Below the pieces are notes generated by a model. The model made no database searches, was not told the DNA's origin, and saw only the letters and a list, made by a program, of their open reading frames with translations. Both the position numbers and the translations under genes were made by a program. 18,845 nucleotides of DNA, from positions 1 through 18,845 of the forward strand of contig JBFXAN010000131.1 in assembly GCA_050184225.1 (NCBI GenBank), in the 5' to 3' direction. Below, piece by piece: positions 13,576 through 18,845 of the stretch (the stretch's first letter is position 1; every line of letters starts with the position of its first letter). Origin of the DNA: JBFXAN01 sp050184225 (lineage in GTDB: Bacteria > Chloroflexota > Dehalococcoidia > CAUJGQ01).

Positions 13576-14925
13576 ATGGTGAGCCCCAATCTTTCAGTGG
13601 AAGCGGGAGCGGTCGAGCATGACGCCGATCGCTCCCAGCCTGTCTCGGCCCGCGACCGGCTGGCTGCCGAATGGCGGGCACAGAACCCCACGACTGAGGC
13701 GGAGATCGCTGCGTTCTACCGCACCGCGATCGGCCTTCGCGACGACCTCGACGACTGGCACACGAAGCCGATGCGCCAGCACTACACCGCGATCGTCGTG
13801 GCGGCGGTGCAGGCGCAGAAGGCCCAGCGCATTCTCGACGTGGGCGCCGGCGCCGGTCACGACCTCCGGGCGGTGCATGACGCCGTGCCGGAGGCGACGC
13901 TCGTTGCCGTCGAGCCGAATACGCGACTGCGAGATCGGCTGCCGGCGGTCGCCTATCCCCGGATTGACCTCGTGCCGGAGGAGCCGCTGTTCGACCTCCA
14001 GATCTGTATCGACGTGCTCGAGCACGTCCCCGACCCGGCGGCGCTGCTGGCGGAGATGATCAAGCGCCTCCGCATGGGCGGTGTCTTGATCGAGGCGACG
14101 GCGACCTGTGACCCGACGACGCCGCTGCATCTGCCCCACCTGCGTGGGTGGAGTCCGGCGCGGATGCTCGATGCCCACGGGTTTGTCTGTCGGGAGACGG
14201 TGGACCGACTGCGGATCTGGCAGCGCATCCAGGAGCGACGCGGCGATGAGCCCACGCTAATCCTGTGTGCCTACCGCCAACTGACGGCGGAGACACACGA
14301 GGCGATCCTCGAACTTTGCGCGGCGGGGTGGCGGTACAAGCGCCACGGCAACGACGCGCTGGTGACGCGGGTCCGCTCGATCGCGGCCTCGCAGTGGTAT
14401 CGCGAGACGGCGGGTGATGTCTTTCTGATGGTCGACGACGATATCCAGTTCTCGGTGCAGGACGCGGAGAAGGTCGTCGCCCTCGCGCGGGAGAAGCGCG
14501 GCATCGCCTGCGGCGCCTATCCGGTGCGCGGTGGCGGGCACCTCGCCTGCCGGCCCTTGAACGAATCGATCGTCTTCGGTCCGAAGGCGCCTCCCGTGGA
14601 GATCGAGTACGCGGCAACGGGCTTCATGGCCGTGCACCGGGACGTGATCGCGGCGTTGATCGAGGACTTCCCGCTCTGCCACGAGACGGAGACGTGGGCG
14701 TTCTGGCCGATCTTCGACTGCCTGATCGCGGAACGTGATGCGCCGTGGGGCGTCACCTACGAGTACTTGAGTGAGGACTGGGCCTTCTGTCGCCGGGCCA
14801 GGGACAAGGGCTTTGGCGTCTGGCTCGATCCGAGCGTGGCGCTGACGCACTACGGCAGCAAGGGCTACACGGTGGCGACGATGCCGGATGCGGTGCCGGA
14901 ACCAGGACCAGGAGGGACACCATGA
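13576..14925 (+). CDS. Methyltransferase-glycosyltransferase fusion protein (449 aa)
   Basis: ATG 13576 follows GAAGGAG (13559-13565). The first half is a class I SAM-dependent methyltransferase: motif I ILDVGAGAGHD at 86-96, LVAVEPN with acidic Glu 113, ICIDVLEHVPDP at 143-154, LRMGGVLIEA at 165-174 and ARMLDAHGF at 195-203. The second half, from about residue 236, looks like a GT-A glycosyltransferase: DVFLMVDDDIQF at 281-292 with a DxD-type metal site, CGAYPVRGGG at 312-321, YAATGFMAVHRDVI at 345-358, and YLSEDWAFCRRARDKGFGVW at 397-416 followed by a histidine (425) suited to metal binding. No signal peptide or membrane segment is present, so it should act in the cytoplasm. Its place between capsid and connector genes suggests modification of a virion protein or of a sugar; the substrate is unknown. 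Confidence 0.8.
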   Translation: MVSPNLSVEAGAVEHDADRSQPVSARDRLAAEWRAQNPTTEAEIAAFYRTAIGLRDDLDDWHTKPMRQHYTAIVVAAVQAQKAQRILDVGAGAGHDLRAVHDAVPEATLVAVEPNTRLRDRLPAVAYPRIDLVPEEPLFDLQICIDVLEHVPDPAALLAEMIKRLRMGGVLIEATATCDPTTPLHLPHLRGWSPARMLDAHGFVCRETVDRLRIWQRIQERRGDEPTLILCAYRQLTAETHEAILELCAAGWRYKRHGNDALVTRVRSIAASQWYRETAGDVFLMVDDDIQFSVQDAEKVVALAREKRGIACGAYPVRGGGHLACRPLNESIVFGPKAPPVEIEYAATGFMAVHRDVIAALIEDFPLCHETETWAFWPIFDCLIAERDAPWGVTYEYLSEDWAFCRRARDKGFGVWLDPSVALTHYGSKGYTVATMPDAVPEPGPGGTP

Positions 14926-15230
14926 CCTGTCCACACTGCGGTACGCCGCTGACAGCACACATCGACGGTGATCGATATCACTGCAATATCGGCGGGTGCG
15001 GCTGCTGCTTCAATACTGAGGGCCGCGTCCGTGAGGGGCATCCGCCCTGCGGGAAGCCGGCGATCCATCCGTTCGCGCCACCGCTCGAAGTGGGAGCGGA
15101 GGAACTGGAGATAGCCGCGTCGGAGACGGCAGCCAGCGGCGATGGCGCGGCTGAGGACGATGCAGTGACCGGGTCGGAGACGGCATCGGAACCAGAGGAA
15201 CCAACCCGCGGCAAGGGCCGCGCGAAATAA
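14922..15230 (+). CDS. Cys-rich protein with acidic tail (102 aa)
   Basis: The start ATGA (14922-14925) overlaps the stop of the preceding gene, and GGAGGG (14911-14916) provides a ribosome site, so the two are translationally coupled. The first 45 residues carry CPHC at 3-6, HCNIGGCGCC at 20-29 and C43, a pattern suited to a zinc ribbon. The remainder is Ala/Glu-rich and acidic (ELEIAASETAASGDGAAEDD) and ends with a basic RGKGRAK. Small proteins with such an acidic stretch and basic tip occur between capsid and connector genes in other siphoviruses, function unknown. Coupling to the modifying enzyme raises the possibility that it is a partner or target of it; this is inference. Confidence 0.65.
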   Translation: MTCPHCGTPLTAHIDGDRYHCNIGGCGCCFNTEGRVREGHPPCGKPAIHPFAPPLEVGAEELEIAASETAASGDGAAEDDAVTGSETASEPEEPTRGKGRAK

Positions 15231-15293
15231 CACCAGCCACCTATCGGACTGTCGATCTACCTCGCGCCTGTGCGGGAGAGGGGAGCGTACACC

Positions 15294-15956
15294 GTGGTCG
15301 TTTCTGAACCCTATGCTGTCGCGGTCGATTACCGCGCGGCTGTCACCAAATCCGATGCCGCAGAAGACGCTGAGATCCTCGCGGACCTGACGGCGGTGTC
15401 GCGTTTCCTCGACCGGCGACTCGGCCGCTTCTTTACGAAGGATGCCGCCGACGTTGCCCGCGTCTTCCCTACTCCCCATCCGCGCAATGCACCACGTCCC
15501 GGCTGGGCCGAAGCCGAGAACCCCTGGCTGGCCGCCGGCGTCGCCCGCACGCTGTTTATCGACGATATCGTCTCCGCGACCAGCATCATCGTGGACGAAG
15601 ATCGCGACGGCGCGTTCGATGACGCCAGCCTCGGCGTGCTCGACTACGAACTCCTCCCCCGCAATGCCGCGCTTGGCCCGGAGCCGAAGCCCTATACCGC
15701 GATCGAGCTCACCGACTACGGCTCCGTCTACGCCTGGACCCCAAATACGCGCGTCCAGATCACCGGCGTCTGGGGCTGGCCATCGGTGCCGCCCGCGATC
15801 AAGGCGGCGACGATCCAGTTAACGGCGATCCTGCGGCTGGAATCACCGCGGGCGACGCAGCGGGTGAACGAGCTCGACCAGGTGATCGGCACCTCCCGCC
15901 AGGCGCAACTGATCGTCAATGACCTCGTGCGCCACTACCGCAAGGTGACGGTGTAG
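15294..15956 (+). CDS. Head-tail connector (adaptor) protein
   Basis: I choose GTG 15294 because AGGGGAG (15279-15285) lies eight bases upstream; the GTG at 15270 has no such site. The 220-residue protein has a helical N-terminus (DAEILADLTAVSRFLDRRLG), a central beta part (SATSIIVDEDRDG, YTAIELTDYGSVYAWTPNTR), then VQITGVWGWPSVPPAIKAAT and ILRLESPRA near 175-195, and a final basic helix. The 'GvwGwp.vP.aikeAt.qLtaillr' pattern is typical of proteins of the gp6/gp15 adaptor type, which dock under the portal. The gene order (capsid, adaptor, gp10-like, tail terminator, tail tube) agrees. Confidence 0.75.
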   Translation: MVVSEPYAVAVDYRAAVTKSDAAEDAEILADLTAVSRFLDRRLGRFFTKDAADVARVFPTPHPRNAPRPGWAEAENPWLAAGVARTLFIDDIVSATSIIVDEDRDGAFDDASLGVLDYELLPRNAALGPEPKPYTAIELTDYGSVYAWTPNTRVQITGVWGWPSVPPAIKAATIQLTAILRLESPRATQRVNELDQVIGTSRQAQLIVNDLVRHYRKVTV

Positions 15957-16417
15957 TGGCCGATGTCACGATCCGGATCGAGGGACTGGAGCGCATCAGC
16001 AAGAAGGCGACGCCCGACATCCTCACCCCCGGCCTCTCGTTGATCGTGCGTGAGGCGGCGCTCACCGCGCAGCGCGAGGCGCGCAACGAAGCACCGAAGG
16101 ACACCTCGGCGCTGGCGCGGTCGATTCTGGCCGATATCAAGCCGCTGTCGGCAGAGGTGAGCACGTCGCTCGCCTACGCGCAGGCGATGGAGGAAGGCCG
16201 GCGTCCCGGCGCACGGATGCCGCCACCGGCCGCGCTCGCGGGGTGGGCCAGACGGCACGGCTACGGCGGCTCGCTGTTCGTGCTGGCGCGGGCGATCGGC
16301 CGGCGGGGGATCAAGGGAAGATTTTATATGCGAAAGGGCGCGGATGCGACACGGCGAGCGCTGCCGGGGATCGTCCGGCGTGGCGCGGCGCTGATCGTCC
16401 GGGCCTGGGATGGATGA
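15956..16417 (+). CDS. HK97 gp10-like head-tail joining protein
   Basis: GTG 15956 overlaps the preceding TAG by one base (TAGTG), with AAGGTGA (15942-15948) as ribosome site. The 153 residues contain the arrangement seen in HK97 gp10-like proteins: a strand and helix (VTIRIEGLERISKKA), a long helix with LIVREAALTAQREARNEAP, KDTSALARSI, then AYAQAMEEGRRPGARMPPP followed by ALAGWARRHG, and a C-terminal RRALPGIVRRG helix. Members of this family occupy the neck or connector region. It ends in an eight-base overlap with the next gene. Confidence 0.8.
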   Translation: MADVTIRIEGLERISKKATPDILTPGLSLIVREAALTAQREARNEAPKDTSALARSILADIKPLSAEVSTSLAYAQAMEEGRRPGARMPPPAALAGWARRHGYGGSLFVLARAIGRRGIKGRFYMRKGADATRRALPGIVRRGAALIVRAWDG

Positions 16418-16871
16418 GATGGACATCGGCTCAGCACTCGACGCGCTCGCAACGATCCACGGCACGCTCAGCATCACGTCACCGATCGCCGCGAGCATCA
16501 AGAAGGTGCACACGTACGCGCCGAACCGGGATTCGACGCTGCCAGATACGCCGTGCTGGATGCTCACCTGGTCGTTCCGCGAGTTACAGGAGGGGATGAG
16601 CGGGCGCCGGTTCCAGGTCTACACCGTCCGCTGCCAGTTGTTCATTGAGGACGCCGACCTCAACCGGGCGGCAGCGATCGCCACCGCCTTTCACGTCGCC
16701 TGGATCGACCTGATGGACCAGCACAACCAACTCGGCGGCACCGTGACGAAGATCGACCGCCGCGGCGGTGAACCCACGTTGGGATTGCTCACCTGGGCTG
16801 AGAAACCCTACGTCGGCCTCGACCTCTATCTCGATCTCCATCTCGTCGATTCGACCACGTATTCAGCCTGA
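16410..16871 (+). CDS. Tail terminator-like protein (putative)
   Basis: ATG 16410 lies within the end of the previous gene; a second in-frame ATG at 16419 is possible. The protein has a helix-strand pattern expected for tail terminators: DALATIHGTLSITSPIAAS, CWMLTWSFRELQEGMSGRR, FQVYTVRCQLFIEDADLNRA, a helix ATAFHVAWIDLMDQHNQL, and a final strand GLDLYLDLHLVDS. Tail terminators form a hexameric ring that stops tube growth and joins to the head. The size (153 residues) and the place just before the tail tube gene agree with that role, but sequence similarity in this family is low, so the assignment rests largely on order. Confidence 0.65.
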   Translation: MDEMDIGSALDALATIHGTLSITSPIAASIKKVHTYAPNRDSTLPDTPCWMLTWSFRELQEGMSGRRFQVYTVRCQLFIEDADLNRAAAIATAFHVAWIDLMDQHNQLGGTVTKIDRRGGEPTLGLLTWAEKPYVGLDLYLDLHLVDSTTYSA

Positions 16872-16883
16872 GGAGGGACGGCA

Positions 16884-17093
16884 ATGTACGAGTACAAGGG
16901 CCTGCGCTATGGATTCCATCCCGGCATCCCGGCGCGGGATATCAGCGACGCGGAAGCGAAGGAGCGCGGGTGTGAGGATCTGCTCCGTGAGAGCCGCGCC
17001 TATCAGTACGTGGCGGACGTGACGGCGGCCGCACCAGCAGTGTCCGAGGCACCAATCACGACCGCCACCGCACCGGCCAGCAAGAAGCCCTAG
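16884..17093 (+). CDS. Small hypothetical protein before the tail tube gene (69 aa)
   Basis: ATG 16884 follows GAGGAGGGA (16870-16878). The protein has a short folded part, MYEYKGLRYGFHPGIPARD, then ISDAEAKERGCEDLLRESR and YQYVADV, and an Ala/Thr/Pro-rich tail ending KKP. The 'GIPARDls..EA...g' segment is familiar from small proteins next to tail tube genes in other phages; no function is known to me. Its stop is followed by a likely start of the tail tube gene (GTG 17101) and then by the HNH insertion. Confidence 0.65.
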   Translation: MYEYKGLRYGFHPGIPARDISDAEAKERGCEDLLRESRAYQYVADVTAAAPAVSEAPITTATAPASKKP

Positions 17094-17100
17094 CAGGGAC

Positions 17101-17112
17101 GTGCCGGACATC
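17101..17112 (+). pseudogene. Orphaned 5' end of the tail tube gene, left of the HNH insertion
   Basis: GTG CCG GAC ATC is in the same frame as the tail tube gene that resumes at 17881 after a 768-base gap. CAGGGAC (17094-17100) directly precedes it. Rejoined, the gene would start M-P-D-I-S-V-T-I-T-K-L and run on. The spacing of AGGG to this GTG is only two bases, so an ancestral ATG at 17110 (changed by the insertion) is an alternative. The reconstruction is inferred from frame and junction alone. Confidence 0.5.
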
Positions 17113-17877
17113 ACAGATCGATGCGTAGCGGGATGCGGCGGTTGCCACCCCACTCAGTAAATGCGTGACAGGTTCGGCAGAGCGCGATCAAGTTGTCGAG
17201 TTGGTTGGCTTCCTCGTGGCGCTCGACGCCAAACGAGCGGAACGAGACGAGATGGTGAACGTCAAGGGCGTGTCCAAGTTCCTTTGAGGAAATACCGCAC
17301 TTCTGACAGACACCATCGCGCTTGCGGGTCGCTCGTTTGGCAGCACGCCAGGACGGACCGTAGTACTCTTGTGAGCCGCCACGCCATGCCCAGTGGTCTG
17401 GTCCAACCTGCACCGTAGCGCGGCATGCATGGCTGCAATACTTCCGCCCTCGCTTGGCGGTGACTGGACTGACGAGAAACGTCTTGGCGCAGGCCGAACA
17501 GGTTAACTCAACCTTGTGGGACGTTGAGGCGATCCGGCACGCGGTGCTGCAATAGCGGCCACCGTCCGGTTGTCGCGTCTTGGCGGCGATCACTTCGAAG
17601 GATGCTCCGCACTGAAGGCAAGTTCGCTGAACCCTTCGGCGGCGCTTTTCACCTGTCGCAACCGCCGTAGCGCGGGCGTGGCAGCGAACACAACGCTCTT
17701 GAGTAGCCCCTTTCGGTTGCCCGCACTCAGGGCATGGAGACTTCGGGTGTTTGCGGCATCGCGAGCACACCGTCTCGGTCAGGGATCGGCGCGGTCCGCC
17801 GCACTGGTCACAGGTATGGAGTTTCATGACTCCATTTTACACTCGTGTCCAAGCTAGACACAAGTAAGGGGTGACTT
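17110..17877 (-). mobile_element. Compact HNH-endonuclease insertion in the tail tube gene
   Basis: ATCA occurs at 17110-17113 and again at 17878-17881; deleting one copy and the 764 bases between restores an open frame through the start of the tail gene, and the deletion length (768) is a multiple of three. The insert is on the opposite strand to all neighbours, carries essentially nothing but the HNH gene and about 50 bases of leader, and its gene's stop codon lies within the left ATCA. No intron core, terminal inverted repeats or transposase are seen, so it resembles a free-standing homing endonuclease gene. Confidence 0.6.
17111..17827 (-). CDS. HNH endonuclease with multiple zinc-finger pairs
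   Basis: This is the only minus-strand gene in the window. The 238-residue protein opens with a row of CxxC units: C6/C9 with C21/C24, C32/C35 with C46/C49, C70/C73 with C93/C97, and C110/C113 with C131/C135. These suggest up to four zinc ribbons that would bind DNA. A linker with HWAWRGG (145-151) leads to the nuclease: C174/C177, LDVHHLVSF at 188-196 with the catalytic His pair, N212 in DNLIALC, and C217/C220-H221. The domain is complete, so the enzyme may be active. The ribosome site is weak: GGAG lies only two bases from ATG. Homing endonucleases of this kind cut an unoccupied copy of their insertion site and spread by repair; here the site would be the tail tube gene. Confidence 0.9.
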   Translation of the reverse strand: MKLHTCDQCGGPRRSLTETVCSRCRKHPKSPCPECGQPKGATQERCVRCHARATAVATGEKRRRRVQRTCLQCGASFEVIAAKTRQPDGGRYCSTACRIASTSHKVELTCSACAKTFLVSPVTAKRGRKYCSHACRATVQVGPDHWAWRGGSQEYYGPSWRAAKRATRKRDGVCQKCGISSKELGHALDVHHLVSFRSFGVERHEEANQLDNLIALCRTCHAFTEWGGNRRIPLRIDL

Positions 17878-17880
17878 ATC
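17828..17880 (-). promoter_or_regulatory. Leader and possible promoter of the HNH gene
   Basis: On the minus strand, TAAAAT (a near-consensus -10) lies 18 bases after TTGTGT (a TTG-type -35) just before the gene. Between them GTGTC (plus strand 17845-17849) and GACAC (17857-17861) form an inverted repeat with a seven-base spacer, which could be an operator. The same stretch read on the plus strand holds AAGGGG (17866-17871), a possible ribosome site for the tail gene. Confidence 0.35.
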
Positions 17881-17898
17881 AGCGTAACCATTACAAAG

Positions 17899-18845
17899 TT
17901 GAGGCGCCTGCAACTAGGGCAAGAGAGCAGTGAGGGCACAGAAGTTTCCGCAACGACTGTCTTCATCCCGAATGGTCCGATTGTGTTCAACCAGGAGTTT
18001 CCGATCGTCACGCCGCGGCAGGACATCGGGCTGGCGGTGGACCGGCATCCCGGTGTCGTCGCGCAGAAGGACTGGATGATCGAAATCCCCTTCGATGTGT
18101 CCTACCAGCAGGTGATCTACCCGCTGAACAACTGCCTGATGAAGGTCGCGACCGCGACCGGCTCGGACGAAGAGAAGACCTACGCCTTCGCCCCGGCGGC
18201 CAACCTCGCCAACGCGCCACAGCCGTTCACGGCGGAGATCCGCTTCTCCGACGGCTCGAACAACATCGACTACACCTATCCCGGCCTCGTCGGGCAGGAG
18301 TTGGAGATTTCCGCCGAACTGGCTGGCCTGACGACCGGTGTCTGGCGCTGCTTTGCCCGCTCGGAGAACACGAACGCGATCACGGCGGCACAGACTGCAC
18401 CGACGACGCTCCATATCCCCGTCGGTGGCTCCTGGCGAATCAAGACGGGCAACTCCTGGGCGAACATCGGCTCGACCAACGTCGCCGGCCAACTCTACGG
18501 CTTCACCTGGAAGCACACGACCCCCTGGACGCCGGCGCACTACATGGACGGCGACCTCGGCCCCTCGCGCAAGCGGGCGAATATGCGCTCGACCACGCTC
18601 ACCCTGACGCTCGACCAGGAGGCGTCCTCCGGCTTCGCCGCGACCCTGCGGACGGCGCTGACCTCGCGGGCGCTCGTGCCGATCCGCCTGCACGCGGTTG
18701 GTCCGACGATCAACACCGGCACCTACGCGATCAACATCGACGGCATGTACACCGTCGAGAAGTGGGGCGCACCCACGGACCACGACGGCGAAGACGCGGT
18801 TTCCGTCGACTTGATGGCCAAATATGATTCAACAGGGGCAAGTGA
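17899..18845 (+). CDS. Tail tube (major tail) protein, interrupted at 5' end and cut at 3' end
   Basis: The frame is open from 17875 to the end of the window with no stop seen. The first usable canonical start is TTG 17899, without a ribosome site; ten residues upstream (ISVTITKLRR region) also read as coding, so the true or ancestral start lies before it (see the HNH insertion). The translation KLRRLQLGQESSEGTEVSAT at the N-terminus is typical of tail tube proteins ('r.vqlG.Ett.GT.v.AT'). Further landmarks are APAANLANAPQPFTAEIRFS, GLVGQELEISAELAGLTTG, then HYMDGDLGPSRKRANMRSTT and VSVDLMAKYDSTGAS at the end. These polymerise into the tail tube. About 316 residues are visible; a frame that passes base 18845 implies that only a little of the protein is missing. 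Confidence 0.85.
   Translation, partial: MRRLQLGQESSEGTEVSATTVFIPNGPIVFNQEFPIVTPRQDIGLAVDRHPGVVAQKDWMIEIPFDVSYQQVIYPLNNCLMKVATATGSDEEKTYAFAPAANLANAPQPFTAEIRFSDGSNNIDYTYPGLVGQELEISAELAGLTTGVWRCFARSENTNAITAAQTAPTTLHIPVGGSWRIKTGNSWANIGSTNVAGQLYGFTWKHTTPWTPAHYMDGDLGPSRKRANMRSTTLTLTLDQEASSGFAATLRTALTSRALVPIRLHAVGPTINTGTYAINIDGMYTVEKWGAPTDHDGEDAVSVDLMAKYDSTGAS

Noticed and set aside
17111..17827. Insertion sequence or transposon
   Set aside because: No transposase signature, no terminal inverted repeats, and the only flanking repeat is four bases; the protein is a clear HNH nuclease.
17094..17880. Group I intron in the tail tube gene
   Set aside because: Only about 50 non-coding bases exist in the insert, too few for an intron core; the last base before the right exon is not G in any placement within the ATCA overlap; and the enzyme gene is on the opposite strand.

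Overview
The window is the late structural cassette of a tailed double-stranded DNA phage or prophage (siphovirus-like, HK97-type head) from a GC-rich bacterium. Nearly every gene is on the plus strand, in tightly packed or overlapping order, usually with a clear GGAGG-type ribosome site; GTG and TTG starts are frequent. Nothing here identifies the host or separates a free phage from a prophage: no integrase, attachment site, lysis gene or host gene is visible. Protein style (a small HHW...C..CG protein, a GC-rich codon set, the connector sequences) would fit a phage of Chloroflexota or Actinobacteriota, but that is an impression, not a proof.

Layout. 1-1226: end of an early/middle region (a cut Cys-containing protein, two small unknown proteins, one of them membrane-anchored, and an ArpU/RinA-like late regulator). 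1227-1388: AT-richer gap with TAGAC repeats, a possible -10 box and a perfect 12-bp hairpin, a candidate control region or packaging site. 1389-3483: small and large terminase. 3496-5274: two tiny proteins and the HK97-family portal. 5284-9701: a 4.4-kb block of eight small or beta-rich proteins, including a 607-residue protein made mostly of two kinds of repeats, placed unusually between portal and capsid-maturation genes. 9770-12925: MuF-like morphogenesis protein, prohead protease, HK97-fold major capsid protein, then a strong intrinsic terminator. 13105-17093: a possible decoration protein, a methyltransferase-glycosyltransferase fusion, a Cys-rich acidic protein, three head-tail connector/tail-terminator proteins and a small protein. 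17111-17827 (minus strand): a zinc-finger-rich HNH endonuclease. 17881-end: the tail tube protein, cut by the window end.

The genes work as one assembly line: terminase packages DNA through the portal, protease and capsid protein build and mature the head, connectors close it, and the tail tube protein begins the tail module, which continues outside the window.

The most striking observation is that the HNH gene appears to have been inserted into the extreme 5' end of the tail tube gene. Removing 768 bp between two ATCA copies (17110 and 17878) rejoins a GTG start at 17101 in frame with the tail protein. In its present form the tail gene has no ATG or GTG start near its N-terminus; it has a Shine-Dalgarno-like AAGGGG placed before an ATC codon, and a TTG further in. 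A second point of interest is the methyltransferase-glycosyltransferase fusion embedded in the head operon.
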